64,000 bases of DNA, from positions 124,945-188,944 of the forward strand of contig QKWP01000813.1 of NCBI GenBank assembly GCA_003550325.1, written 5' to 3'. Positions 12,676 through 23,510 of the stretch are shown here, piece after piece (within the stretch, counting starts at the first letter, position 1; every line of letters begins with the position of its first letter). The stretch is from Gigaspora rosea (taxonomy: Eukaryota; Glomeromycota; Glomeromycetes; Diversisporales; Gigasporaceae). The notes beneath the pieces are model-generated. The model was not told where the DNA came from, did no database searches, and saw nothing but the letters and a program-made list of their open reading frames with translations. A program made the position numbers and the translations under genes.

Positions 12676-13117
12676 TTTTTAATTGTTATATAAAAACAAT
12701 CACTCTATGATTCTTTAAAAAACAATTATTGGTTGCTTCAAATTTATTAACTATATAATATAATTAATATTGTAATAAATTAGTTTTCAAAGAATTTAAA
12801 ACCTCATTATTATTGTGAACTAAAATATATTGTTGCTTCTTTTGAAATAAAAATAAAACAATTGAAATATAATAATATAATAATAATAAATAATTACTTT
12901 ATAAATTTTAAATTTTATCTTGATTTGGGCAAGTTATAGAAAACAAAAAATTTTTTGTATAGTATAATCTGGTAGGTAAAAGTTTAGATAAATTTTAAAA
13001 TTTTTATATGTAGTATATATAAAAGTGGGTATAAAATTTAAAAATTTTTGAAGTAGATTTTTTCAAATCTTCTAATGTTATTGCTTACCAACATTATATA
13101 TAATTGTCCGGGGTCCT

Positions 13118-13290
13118 GTTTAGGCCACAGATAAGTACTAGAACTACTTTTGTTTATCTAGCTATATGTCTAAGTTCTTTTTCTTGGCATTAAATTTAAA
13201 TTATGAAGTTTTTTCCAATTGTATAAAGTTTCCATTAAATTTAATAAAGATAAAAACAAGGTCTCACCATTAACATTAAAAAAAAAATTT
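13118..13290 (+). mobile_element. 3' end of the split LINE
   Basis: After the insertion ending at 13117 the sequence resumes with GTTTAGGCCACAG, continuing the GGCCACTCTAGTTGG left at 8314-8328. An AATAAA signal at about 13240 is followed by an A-rich end near 13279-13290, as expected for a LINE tail. Assignment rests on continuity across the two insertions. Confidence 0.55.
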
Positions 13291-13656
13291 TTTTAAAAAT
13301 TTTTGATTAATTTCTTATCTATTTGTTCTATTTGTTCTCTTCTTTTTTTTTAGATATTATCAGAGCAATTATTTGGGAACAATTAATTATATATAGAGAA
13401 TTTCTGAAACAGAAATATTGAATGGTAGACAAAATGAAACGTCAAAGGCACGTATGTTAGCTAGAATTCATGAAAAATTACCTTTGCTACTTTACACAAC
13501 AAATACAAAAAAATGTACTTGATAAGGTAAGATAGTGTTTAAATTTTACATATGCAATATCCTAATAAAATATTGTGTTACTTTGCAAAATGTAAGTCAA
13601 TAAATGCTTAGAAACATAATATAATATTATTTGTATTTATACTGTAGTATTCCTAT

Positions 13657-13820
13657 TAGAGATGGGCAAAATACAAAATTTTCATTTTAGCATGCACATG
13701 CACATGCATTTTTTGCATATATGTATGCATGTTTTGACCAAAGTTATGATTTAATTTCTTAATGCTAGCCAGAATTAATTGTATGCATGCATGTAGTTAT
13801 GTACATGGTGCTTATCTCTA
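13657..13820. mobile_element. hAT MITE, TAGAGATGG ends
   Basis: Starts TAGAGATGGGC and ends ATCTCTA. It is flanked by a perfect 8-bp duplication ATTCCTAT (13649-13656 and 13821-13828). The interior is rich in ATGCATGC/TGCACATGC words. It sits in the DDE-like pseudogene, between two of its exons. Confidence 0.85.
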
Positions 13821-13943
13821 ATTCCTATATTCAAAAAGTTATCTCTGCAGTATATTATGAATGCTTTATCTTGACCTTACTAGAAATGCTGCTATATCAT
13901 CTAATGCAATTTGTCGTAAGGTTGAAGAAAGATTACGATTAAT

Positions 13944-14138
13944 ACAGGACCCCAAAAAACTCTGATACAACTCAAATTTGAGTTTGTATAATTTTGGCAG
14001 TATTTTAGTCAAATAAATGTATAAAATAGAACAAAATTTGAAAATTTACTATATAAAAATGCAATGTTTGATGAATTTCTATGCAAAATTTCCTTTTTTT
14101 AAAATCATCTGAGTTGTATCAGAGTTCTTTGGGGTCCT
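13944..14138. mobile_element. CAGGACCC MITE in the DDE-like pseudogene
   Basis: ACAGGACCCC...GGGGTCCT with ACTCTGATACAACTCA at both ends in inverted orientation. Perfect 6-bp duplication ATTAAT (13938-13943, 14139-14144). It splits coding sequence between RLRLIQ and ADPNII. Closely related to 54784-54967. Confidence 0.85.
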
Positions 14139-14306
14139 ATTAATGCTAATACTAGCAGATCCTAATATTATATTCGATTTACGAACAAATAATAGATTTA
14201 AAGGAACAAAGTTTAATACATTTTGGGATGAAACAGAAGCATATTTCAATGAGCAAGTAAGATATATTTGTATAAATGCCTATATATATTTTATTATAAA
14301 TATTCT

Positions 14307-14519
14307 TTTTTTTTTTTTGTTTTTAATGGCCGTCTACTTTGGCCGACAGTTTTATTGAATATTTGTAATATTTGTTACATGAATGAGTGTACAACTAGCC
14401 ACACGTGCACTTTTGGTGCCTAATTTAAGTAGTCCGCCCGAAGGTTCTACACTAGCTGTCATACCTGCAGACCAACTACGGGACCTGCCTATTTAAACTT
14501 TCTGACCAATGCTTCTCCT
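14307..14519 (-). mobile_element. Short retroposed sequence with poly(A) tail
   Basis: A 14-bp direct repeat ATTATAAATATTCT lies at 14293-14306 and 14520-14533. On the minus strand the insert ends in AATAAAA, then about 25 bases later a poly(A) run against the left repeat. This is the signature of LINE-mediated target-primed insertion. The body is GC-richer than its surroundings and contains a potential hairpin around CCTTCGGGCGG. I do not see tRNA A and B boxes; it could be a SINE with another head, or a 5'-truncated mRNA or small-RNA copy. Confidence 0.65.
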
Positions 14520-14717
14520 ATTATAAATATTCTATTTTTATATATATATATTTAATATAGAACTTACTTGCAGTAAATGAACAGCGACATGGAACTGTTT
14601 TATATATTCTACTAGCACTGTGAACTTAGTGAAACTGTAATAGAAAGATTAAAAAATGCTTATAATGATCCTTTACCTACTGATATTAACATTCCATCAA
14701 ATGAATGGATTTATTTT

Positions 14718-15003
14718 GGGGACATTTAAAGCGGAGACAACTTATATTTAACAATTTTTTCAATTAACTTTAGGGTTAGAATCATACTATATTAGGGTTA
14801 GATTAGGTTTTAGATAAATATATATAAGCAAAATTGCCTTCCCGACATTTTTGATTAACACATCGAGGTAGGTTTAGACTGCCGTTTTTTGTATTTTTCA
14901 AGGTTTTCGCTTCTCTTTCATTTTTGCTTCGCCAAAGATCATCAAAATTCTATAATTTGATTGGCGGTTGATCACATGATTTGTCTCCGCTTTAGACGAC
15001 CTC
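14718..15003. mobile_element. MITE, GGGGAC-TTTAAAGCGGAGACAA ends, copy A
   Basis: Left end GGGGACATTTAAAGCGGAG, right end reversed GAGGTCGTCTAAAGCGGAG. Flanks TTTATTTT (14710-14717) and TTCATTTT (15004-15011) give an 8-bp duplication with one mismatch. It interrupts an exon of the DDE-like pseudogene. The interior holds AGGGTTAGATTAGG, TTGCCTTCCCGACATTTTT and a splice-donor-like CGAGGTAGGTTTAGACTG. Copy B is at 23191-23466 in opposite orientation. Confidence 0.85.
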
Positions 15004-15290
15004 TTCATTTTTAATTTTGTCCCACAAATGCTACCACAACATGAGCATTACATTATACTGGCCAATTCAATATAAACTTTAAAGTACAAAGCCAAATGCT
15101 TTAAAAAGAAAGTGATAATGCACATTATTGTGTAGCACTTTTTCGATATCTCAGAGAATTTTGTATTCAGTACCATTAGTGGGTTTGTTTAATTGCTGCA
15201 GATAATAAACACAAAATTCCCATAGGGGAAGATGTTGCAGTTTCAACAGATATATGAAATCAACATTCTATTATTGCTCAAGAAAGCATA

Positions 15291-15632
15291 TGGGGTGTCT
15301 CAATTAAAAGAGCCCATTTTTACATTTTTTTGAAAAATGTGTTTTTGTTAGATTCATGTAAATTTTGACATGATCAACTTTTTTTAATTATAAATGAAAG
15401 TCGATTTATATAATAAAAAATCAAAATAATGTAAAAAGAAAAATGACATAAGGCTGCGTAGAGTCAATACGTCACAAATTTACCCGATAGTCACCTGCCG
15501 TCTTTAACCAATCAATATCGTGAAATTTGATTGATCCCGGATCAGTTCAAAAATCAAAACAAATAATTAAACTCAAATATCTCGAAATAAAATATATGTA
15601 AAAATGGGCCCTTTTAATTGAAGACACCCCAT
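15291..15632. mobile_element. Tc1/mariner-like MITE with TA duplication
   Basis: Ends TGGGGTGTCTCAATTAAAAG and, reversed, TGGGGTGTCTTCAATTAAAA, each bordered by TA. Both continue with GGGCCCATTTTTACAT-like sequence. Inserted in an exon of the DDE-like pseudogene. A second copy lies at 30826-31175 in opposite orientation. Confidence 0.8.
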
Positions 15633-16566
15633 ATTAGCTGCTGCTGATCATGATTTCTCAAAATTATCTTTAATACTATCAGTTATTTTTTTATATCTAT
15701 TCCTAATAATATTTCTGGATCATTTTATAATGTGCAAGTATTTGTATTATACAAAGATACAGTTTTTGAGCCAAGCACTACTATTAGATATTCAACTGAA
15801 TTTTTAAAAGCATTAAATATTAAATATAAAAATCAAACATTACCAACAATTTTATATCTTTATACTGATAAAGGTCCAGACCATCACTGCAATTCTAGTT
15901 CAGTACAAATTGCTCTAATTTGTCTTTTTCTTTGTGGTGATTTTGATTTGCTTGTTGTAGTCTGTACTACCCCCAATCATAGCTAGACAAATCCTGCTGA
16001 ATGAATTATGAGTACTTTGAATTTGGGTCTTCAAGGTGTGGCACTTAAACATGACTTGATGAGTTCTGAATCAGAAACCTTATTTTAAATAGCAAATACT
16101 TTAGATAATATATGCAAAAAAGCTCATGAATATATAACATTAAAATCTGAGTTAAAAGAAAGTATTGCTGGTGTTCAAGAAATATTAAATAATTGTACTG
16201 AAAGACTTTAGTTGAAAAATAATAAATTTAAATGTTATTCTCCAGCAAGTAAAGAAGATATTACTGAAATATTTGAAGTAAATTTAGATTTACTATCTTT
16301 TTTTTTTATTACTTAAAATTATAAAATAATTAAATTTTAAACAGTCAATTTTTAGAATAGATCTGACTTTAAAAATCGAGAAAGCTACACAAACACAAAT
16401 ACGTCACTACCTAGAATTGGTTAAGTTTATAGATACATATTGCCAAGCATGTGCTTATAGTTTTCAGGTATGCATTATAAGTCTAATAGATAGTAATTTG
16501 TTGTAGTTATATAAATTTTATTGTGATTTGTAATAAAAAATTTAATTATACTAATAAGAATTAATT

Positions 16567-16912
16567 GATTTGTAACCGTAGGTTACAGAATAGATTTTAT
16601 AACCATAAATACTAAGATCAGGTGTAACGTGACTATCAATTTTCTATAAAAATAAAACCGTGCAATTAAGGTTAGGGTTAGAGTGAGGCTTAGTGTAAGG
16701 CTTTTGGGTTAAAGAGGGATTTAGTTATATTAAAATTTAGCAAGGAATTTTATTTGTCAGAAACCGAAAGGTAGTTTCATATGTGAAATTTTGATTTAGA
16801 AGCAATTTTTGGCAAAATGAATGTTTGTTTTGACTTTTTCAAATATGTAACGTTACACCTGATCTTAGAATTTGATTGGCTTGTTGGGATGGGTTACAGT
16901 AACCGCAGTTAC
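16567..16912. mobile_element. Palindrome-ended hAT-like MITE, copy 1
   Basis: The left end holds the palindrome GTAACCGTAGGTTAC, the right end GTAACCGCAGTTAC with an extra GGTTACAGTAAC. The core shares an AGGGTTAG word, a TTTAGCAAGGAATTT-like word and ACACCTGATCTTA with copies at 22.44 and 59.68 kb. An inner inverted pair CTAAGATCAGGTGTAACGT is also present. Target duplication is ambiguous because the flanks are ATTAATT. It lies in an intron of the DDE-like pseudogene. Confidence 0.7.
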
Positions 16913-17745
16913 AAATTAATTAATCCTACTAATAAATTATCTTTTAAATTTAAAGATAAAAAAATATAATAATTTTTCTTGTATATATTGTAAACCAATT
17001 CGTTTTTCATCACAAGAATTTGATAATTTGAGTTTACTTCCAGATTCAATTCCTTCGAAAGGTACTTTTTTTTAAAATTTAATTTATATCAATGCAATTA
17101 TATTTATTAATAAATTTAATTAGACAATACAGATCATTATACAAAATTTTAGCAAGTTTATGGTACCAAAACAACAAAAGAACATAGGCCAACATATATA
17201 CAATCACAAGCAAAATTAGAGTCTATTCCAAAAAATATTTTAATTACTGAAAAAATTTGAGACTATATTAGTTGTGAAAATTGTTAAAAATGTCGTTGTA
17301 TATACAGTAACAAAGCTTTAACTAATAATGAACTACATGACTACCAACAAGCATTGGAATTATATTCATATTCTTGTGTGTACCAATTTTTCCTAATGAT
17401 CATTATTTGTACAAAGCAATCTTTGTACGCACACAAATTAATTGTGATTCTCCAATTGAAATATTGTATTATTCAAGTTGTAAAGAAGAAAATTATTCGA
17501 TTTGTTATTATTGTGGAAATCGTGATAATTTGGTAACTCCTCCAAGATCTCTAAAAGAACATTTCAAGCAAATTTATCCATTATGTGAATTTTGTCAGAA
17601 AAATAAAAAAAGAAATTTCATACAAAAGGAGCTATTAAAACTAATAAGAAATAAATAATAGAATAATTAATGGTAGATAGCATTTAAAGCTTTGTGATCA
17701 AATTTGTAAAAAACATAAATAATTATATCTATTCCATATAGCTTT

Positions 17746-18266
17746 GGGGTATCCATAAATAATGTTATGCCCCCACATAGTAATGCTTGACCCCCCTCAA
17801 CTATATAAAAAAAAATTTCAAAATCCATATGTTTATATATAAAATTTTACAAAAACTTGAATATTTTCTGACATAGTAATCTGATTTGAATTATTTAGGT
17901 ACCATTCGATTCGTATTAGTGAGATGAATCCAATGATACCAAAATGATTTTATTTGGATTACTGGATCAAAAGTTATTCACAAAAAACTATTGATTTTAT
18001 AGTAATTTTATAAGAAAACATAATAACCAATAGTATTTGGCCAATAATTTTTAATCCAATGATCCAAATAAAATAAAATTGGTACTATTCGACTTCTCTT
18101 ACTGAGACGAATTAAATGGTACCAAGATCATTAATTTTAGACCACTGGATCAGTTTTTAAATGATTTTTTCTAAAAAAATTGCGTTATATTTTTTTGACT
18201 CCCCTACTTAAGAGAAAAAACGTTATATTTTGTCATACCTTGTATAACATTATTTCTAGATGCCCT
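17746..18266. mobile_element. GGGG-ATCCATAAATAA inverted-repeat element, copy 1
   Basis: Left end GGGGTATCCATAAATAATG; right end reversed GAGGGCATCTAGAAATAATG. The interior carries two inverted copies of a cassette with GGTACCATTCGATTCG-like sequence, AGTGAGATGAATC and TACTGGATCAAAAGTTATT. Related to 49497-50226. No coding capacity. Confidence 0.75.
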
Positions 18267-18865
18267 CTTTGTAAAAAGCACAGCAATATAGAGATGGAAG
18301 AATAATAAAATACTTTATACCATAATTGTTTAAAAATTAGATATTTGTCAGTTCTAATTGTAATGCTTTTGATTAGAATTTGTTAGTTTTTTTTAGAATA
18401 AAAAAGCTTAAATTTACCTATTCCTATTTACAAAGTAATATATCGTGTATTGTTTAGTCATATGATATTTTGTATTGTAATAACTATGGTAATCGTTCAC
18501 TACAAAATACAAACCAACTACGTACTACTTTTGCTTTAATTACCATAAACTACTATATAAAAAACTAGATCTTTTATATTTTACCAATCTTAAAACCTAT
18601 ATTAGACCCGGGTTTAGTATTTGATAGAGTATTTGTATCATTAAAAGAAAAATTTTAAAAAGTATGAAATTTTTTATTTATACTATACAAAAGTAGTATA
18701 AATAGTGCAAATTAGAGCTATTAATAGCTTGAGCAGCTTGGCTTAGCTTTTAAAAGCTGTGGCTCTAGCTTGAGCCTGTAAATTATTTGAATTTGCACAA
18801 AAATTTTATTGAATAATGCCAGGAAATTTGTATTTATTTAGGAACTTGCTGGAAATTTGTATTTA
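18267..18865. other. AT-rich stretch without a gene
   Basis: No gene or clear element. A TTAGAGCTATTAATAG word near 18712 recurs near 22012 in the same orientation. A run of AGCTTG/AGCTTTTAAAAGCT words at 18730-18780 is locally palindromic. Confidence 0.4.
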
Positions 18866-19405
18866 TAGTTAGGCCTCCTAAGTGCACATTGTCAGGACTA
18901 GCATTGAAGCATGCATTTAGGGAGGGTTGCAATTAGAAATAACATAGAAAAATTATGATTATATGTGCATATAGCCGCATATTATGTCTCTTGCAATTCA
19001 TACATGTATGTACAATGCTATATCTATTACTTTTGTAGTTTTATATACTGTATTAACTAGTGTTGCTGGCCATAAGTAATTATTATGGACATTTCGAATT
19101 ACAATCTGGGTTGCAACTTCTAATAACAACCGGAACCCAAAGTTGTTATATGTCGTATTTGCTATAAATGCTGTATTTACTATAATAGTTGTTATAGTTG
19201 TAATTGCCATAATAGGTTGTAAATACCGAAATGTTGTAAATAGTTATCATTTTTAGTTTTTAATTATGCATATTTCAAATTAGAATAATTTTACCTGGTT
19301 TATTCAGGTATACATGCAAGTTACAATTAGAAAGTTCTTTCATTTTTAGCGTGTATATACATTTGTTTTGACTCTCATTTTGGGGTTCTAACTACGCAAA
19401 CACAG
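18866..19405. repeat. Possible fragment of a mariner/pogo-like element
   Basis: TAGTTAGGCCTCCTAAG, then AGCATGCATTTAGGGAGG, matches the order of sequences in the left half of the element at 57075-57393 (CCTCCATAAATGCAAC, then ACATGCATTTAGGGAGG). No matching right end is seen; the rest is AT-rich filler. Confidence 0.35.
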
Positions 19406-19778
19406 ATGGGTTATTCTCCTGCTTATTGTGCAACCTGCGCAGCTTTCTTAGAATTGGATTCTTCAGTTTATTTTTGCATGTACGTGACTGCCGTCCTGGC
19501 AGGTCACGAGAAAGCTGCATATATGACCCTGTCCTGTCAAGTCACAAAGACTGCATACATATATGACTATTGTCCGACAGGCCATATCAGAAGACAAACT
19601 TATAAACCATGCCCAACCCTACCCTTCATGACTGTCATCCCGATAGGCAACTCAGTGATACTATGTTGGGCAAAAGGAGGGAACAATGTAACCAGACGAA
19701 TGTCAGGTTTGCAGAAGAAATGGCTAATTTGCCTTATCGGTACTGAGAACAATACTATCAATTATTTTATACCACTTA
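19406..19778 (+). other. GC-richer block with a 131-residue open frame, unrecognised
   Basis: This block is clearly less AT-rich than its surroundings and holds an uninterrupted frame from ATG at 19406 that runs into the MITE at 19779 and stops at 19801. Part of it is a loose tandem repeat of about 53 bp (TGACTGCCGTCCTGG; TGACCCTGTCCTG; TGACTATTGTCCGACAGG), which makes a real protein less likely. No domain or signal peptide is recognised. It may be a fragment of a GC-richer mobile element. Confidence 0.3.
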
Positions 19779-20161
19779 GGGTGGTGACAGGTACTACGTA
19801 ATATTTTAGAAGGAGAGGGGAGTCTCTAAAATCTTATGTTAAATATAGAAGTTTATAATAGCCAATCAAATTTCTCTTATATAAGAGGAAGTGGTAGGGG
19901 TATAGTAAAATTATATTACGTAATATATGTTACCACTAGTGAATAAAATTCATGCGCACAATGTGCACATGTGTACAATTTTTTTTGTGTGCACAATTTT
20001 TTAAATTGAATGTGCATGTGTGCACAAAGATTTTTCTTAATTAACATATAGGTTGTGCACAATTTTTATACAAAATTAATAAAATGTGCACAAAAAAATT
20101 TTTCCAATGTGCACATGTGCACAAAAATGTGTTTTCAGATTTTATACACTGGTCACCACCC
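19779..20161. mobile_element. PIF/Harbinger-like composite MITE with TTA duplication
   Basis: GGGTGGTGAC at the left and GTCACCACCC at the right, flanked by TTA on both sides (19776-19778, 20162-20164). A second inverted pair inside (TACTACGTAATATTTT and TATTACGTAATATATG, 19790-19935) matches the ends of the MITE at 54197-54335. The right part (19950-20130) is an array of TGTGCACA palindromes. It is best read as a MITE of this family extended by, or fused to, a second repeat. Confidence 0.7.
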
Positions 20162-20853
20162 TTACATGAACTAATCCATTATTCAATTCTTATCTTATAT
20201 TCCTACTATACACTCATATTTTTGAAATGCCTAAGAACAAAATTATATCATACTTAACTATGATCAATCTAACGATCGATCAAATGATTGAACATGTGAT
20301 CGTGACAGTGCAAGTCATATGTTTGAGACAAAAACTGCCTCGATACTTATGTATTGGGCAGTTTTTAATGATAGATTTTAAAATTTTTTGGTCGGGTACG
20401 AATTTATTCCACTTAATTTTTTGGTTGGGTGCGAATTTAGTCCACTTTCTGGGGCTACCACCCTCCGCCTTAACGTCGTTACGTTTTATACCTATAGCAA
20501 ATTTTTTATTAAATTAGTTCCATATAAAATGTCTCGATCTGGCAGTTAATTAAATCACTTATCTTCCGTCTGCGCCTTGCTTAAATTGTATAGTAATTGT
20601 ACCGGTTTTTTCTGCATGCATCCTGGTTTCACTTGCGATTATCGGCATACTGGGCCCCCGCTTAGCTCCCTTTTCGACTCGAAATATGCTGACTTATAAC
20701 ATCACTTAATTACGCCCTATATAAAAAATCAGTTTATAAAAACAAAGCACAATCTTGAGACGTAACTAGTGACTTAAATAAGCCTGCATCTGGTGCTATT
20801 TCACAAAAATACAGTAGTAAAAGTTTATTCATATTCGCAAATATTGATATATG
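20162..20853. other. Stretch without a recognisable gene
   Basis: The 96-residue frame at 20227-20517 has no recognisable motif and includes a low-complexity duplication (two TTTTTTGGTCGGGT/TTTTTTGGTTGGGT copies near 20385 and 20420). Nothing else is supported. Confidence 0.4.
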
Positions 20854-21001
20854 GGAACCCCCAGCAAAAGGGTGCAATGAAGAAAAAAATTAATTTTATA
20901 ATTTTATAAAAAATAAGTGCTCATTACTTTAATTTTTCAAGAAATTGTGTTTAAAAAAATTTTTTTTTCTTTATTGCACTCTTTTGCTATAAGGGCCCCC
21001 A
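20854..21001. mobile_element. Tc1/mariner-like MITE with TA duplication
   Basis: Left end TGGGAACCCCCAGCAAAAG; right end reversed TGGGGGCCCTTATAGCAAAA; both continue AG(G/A)GTGCAAT. Bordered by TA. About 148 bp, non-coding. Confidence 0.7.
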
Positions 21002-22201
21002 TATCATATGTTCCGCTAAATTTGTAACTTACCAGATTTATCTTGATACATTCATACTGGTTAATTGATATTTATTTTATTTTAATTTTCAAATTTCCGG
21101 TTTATAATTCAAAATAGCAAAATTGCTATTTGAAAAATCGTAATGAATGTCAATATTATTAATTTTAAGACCTTTGCGATTGTCTTTCAAAAATGTGTGA
21201 ACGATTTCATATACCTATATGGGAAGTCGAAGAATCAGGAGATTTATATAGATAAAAATTAAAAATCCAGGTTTTAAAATTGAGAAATATCATGAATTTC
21301 CCATAATATAGTATATGCGACCGTTCACACATTTTTGAAAAACAGTGGCCTGTATTTATGGCTTAGCCTATAAACTGATAACTTATTGTTGTATCTAGCA
21401 TAACATCAGATTCAGAATAAATTAACCCATTATATTTACAACTATTACAACTATTACAACTATTTTAACAATTGCAGCTATTACGCCAATTATAGTGAGT
21501 TAAAAAATTATAACCTTTTAAACAATTACAGCAAAATATTACAATGTTAAAATAAGAGGTTGCAACCTTTCAACTTTATAAAACCTATTACGGCAGGCAA
21601 CTCTAGTATTAACAAGCAAATATTTTACTTATTAATGGGTATATTTTATAATTTCAGAAATTCGTAAAAACTGTCGTTAAATAAAGTGGAGACATTAAAT
21701 AAAATAGCTTAAAGCGGGGGTTTTTTTTTTAAGATTTTTCACACATTTTGTAGAATATATATTTATGATTCATAGTTGCTTACAGATCAAATGGGCTTAA
21801 AAGATTTTGAACTCTGTTTTTTTTTTTTTTTTGTTGAGTTAGATAGCCAATAAAATTGCAGCATTTCAATCATATATATTTAATTATGTATATTATTTTA
21901 GCCCTCCTCCCTCTATATTATTGATCACTAATTTTATATTAAACAAAGAATCAATTTGGTGTGGCCTTAAGTTAGCTTGTCTGTAAATTAAGTATTGATA
22001 AACTAGTTATCTGTTAGAGCTATTAATAGAGTAATATACTCCAAAGTAATTCAAAGTATACTTTACTCTATACTAGTATAGTTTTGGTATGACACCACCT
22101 AGATACTTGTAATAAAAGTAAAATACTTCAAAATAATACTATTATATAAAGTAGATTATATTCTAAAGCATTATATATTTTTGTGAAAATTACTATGAAT
22201 T
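21002..22201. other. AT-rich stretch without a gene
   Basis: No gene is visible. Small features: two AAATGTGTGAACG-type words in inverted orientation at 21193 and 21317 bounding about 130 bp; an ACAACTATT triplet run at 21436-21470; and AGTAATATACTCCAAAG repeats at 22025-22080. A TAAAGTGGAGACATTAAAT word near 21680 resembles the ends of the 14718/23191 MITEs but has no partner. Confidence 0.4.
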
Positions 22202-22431
22202 GTTGTAGCTGATGCTGAAAACGGCTGATACTAAAATTTGGATTCTCGATTTGAAAATATAAGCCCTGCTAAAATCTACAAATACTTTTTAAATATCAAG
22301 TCTACTCTACTTCCAAAGCTTATCCTAATCCTATAAAACAAAAACGAAAAAATCAACACAAAAAAAAATTTAAATTTCATATTAAAGTAGGTCAAAATTT
22401 CAGCATTAGCCGTTTTTAGCATTAGCTACAA
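22202..22431. mobile_element. MITE with 8-bp duplication (TTGTAGCTGATGC ends)
   Basis: Left GTTGTAGCTGATGCTGAAAA, right reversed TTGTAGCTAATGCTAAAAA. Perfect 8-bp duplication TATGAATT (22194-22201 and 22432-22439). The ends contain a doubled GCTGATGCTGAAAACGGC-type motif. Probably hAT-like from the duplication length; the terminus is atypical. Confidence 0.75.
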
Positions 22432-22439
22432 TATGAATT

Positions 22440-22771
22440 ACTACTGGTGATCATCACCAGTGATCTACAATGCATAAACCAAAATAAACAAAACAAACAT
22501 TTTGTATTAAATAAAAATTAAATCTCTTTAATATTAGGGTAAGAGTAAAGATTAGAGATTAGAATAGAGCCTTGTATATAGTAAAATTTATCAAGGAATT
22601 TTTTTTTGTATAAAAAAAACTAGATTCATAAACAAAATTTTAGATTAGAAGCAATTTTAGCAATTTTTAAAAAATTCTTTGTTTTGTTATACCAAAATTG
22701 ATCTATATGTTATACCTGATCCTGAATTTTATTAGTAAATTAATCACTAGTAATAATCACAAGTGATGATA
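22440..22771. mobile_element. Palindrome-ended hAT-like MITE, copy 2
   Basis: Left end palindrome ACTGGTGATCATCACCAGT; right end reversed ATCACTTGTGATTATTACTAG, a decayed version of the same palindrome. The core keeps ATCAAGGAATTT and TATACCTGATCCTGAAT as in copies 1 and 3. It abuts the target duplication of the MITE ending at 22431. Confidence 0.65.
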
Positions 22772-22900
22772 AATAGCAAATTTCTATTTTTGTTATATGA
22801 ATTTATATTACAAGCTATCATTTACTAGCCCTTAGCACAAGTGTGACTCACTTAAGCTATTATTTACTTTGCCTGTTTAGTATATACAAGCTTCTGTTTA

Positions 22901-23503
22901 CTACCGTAAGTTTCTGAAAATAAGCTATCTTAAAAAAAGCTACTCTCCGGATTTTCAGAAAAATTTTTAAAGAAATCGTTAATAGTCACTACATATAAAA
23001 CTTTTTATTTACTATGTAAACTTCAAAGGTTCAATTAAGTAAAGTTGTTTAGCGCAACAAAATACACTTACAATAAAATTTTATGCATTTGAACAACTTT
23101 TATTAGTACGTTTTTTAACTTTTCAAAAAATTTATCAATTCGAAAATAAGCTATCCCCACAATTTTTTGTGTAACTTTTTGGCCAAAAAAGGGGACGTCT
23201 AAAGCGGAGACAAATCATGTGATCAACAGCCAATCAAATTATAGAATTTTGATGATCACCAGCGAAGCAAAACAAGAAATAAAAGCAAAAAACCTGAAAA
23301 ATACGAAAAACGGCAGTCGAAACTTACCTTGATAGGTTAATCAAAAATGTCGGAAAGGCAATTTTGCTTACCTAAAACCTAATATAACCCCAATATAGGA
23401 CGACCCTAACCCTAAAGTTAATTAAAAAAATGATTAAATATGAGTTGCCTTCACTTTAGACGTCCCCCAAAAAAGGTAGCTTATGTTCAGACAAATACGG
23501 TAG
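22901..23503. mobile_element. Inverted-repeat element, CTACCGTA ends, with a nested MITE
   Basis: CTACCGTAAGTTTCTGAAAA on the left pairs with, reversed, CTACCGTATTTGTCTGAACA on the right, both continuing with TAAGCTA. MITE copy B (23191-23466) is inserted in its right arm. No clear target duplication. Confidence 0.6.
23191..23466. mobile_element. MITE, GGGGACGTCTAAAG ends, copy B
   Basis: Left GGGGACGTCTAAAGCGGAGA, right reversed GGGACGTCTAAAGTGAAGG. Perfect 8-bp duplication CCAAAAAA (23183-23190, 23467-23474). The interior reads the same as copy A in reverse, including CGAAACTTACCTTGATAGG (a splice donor on the other strand), TGTCGGAAAGGCAATTTTG and ACCCTAACCCTAAAG. Confidence 0.85.
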
Positions 23504-23510
23504 TCCTTTT

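Larger units (their letters stand above)
8335..13117. mobile_element. 4.8-kb CAGGACCC element (hAT-like, 6-bp duplication)
   Basis: Left end CAGGACCCCGGACAATTATA; right end reversed begins AGGACCCCGGACAATTATA. The 6-bp GTTTAG is present on both sides (8329-8334 and 13118-13123). The same CAGGACCC terminus with a 5-7-bp duplication occurs in at least five short elements in this window, so this is a large member of that family. It sits in the 3' part of the LINE, whose sequence resumes outside both ends. The Mutator-like element at 8488-11894 lies inside it. The right arm 11904-13117 is AT-rich and non-coding apart from a small palindromic MITE. No transposase is recognised. Confidence 0.75.
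13340..17658 (+). pseudogene. Broken multi-exon DDE-like gene (GPDH...NPxE family), transposon-derived or host
   Basis: Exon fragments appear in a consistent order: YLDLTRNAAISS (13.85 kb); ADPNIIFDLRTNN and FWDETEAYFNEQ (14.15-14.26 kb); AVNEQRHGTVLYIL (14.58 kb); DNKHKIPIGEDVAVSTD (15.2 kb); YLYTDKGPDHHCN with SVQIALICLFLCGDFDLLV (15.84-15.95 kb), then NPAE and IMSTLNLGLQGVALKHD (16.0 kb) after in-frame stops; a YCQACAYSFQ exon (16.44 kb); CKPIRFSSQEFDNLSLLPDS (17.0 kb); and a Cys-rich end, SICYYCGNRDNLVTPP and YPLCEFCQKN (17.5 kb). The spacing of D (DNKH), D (YTDKG) and E (NPAE) suggests an RNase H-like DDE fold, and I recall a widespread unnamed protein family with this pattern; this is inference. 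Stops, frame changes and at least six inserted elements show it is dead. Confidence 0.6.
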
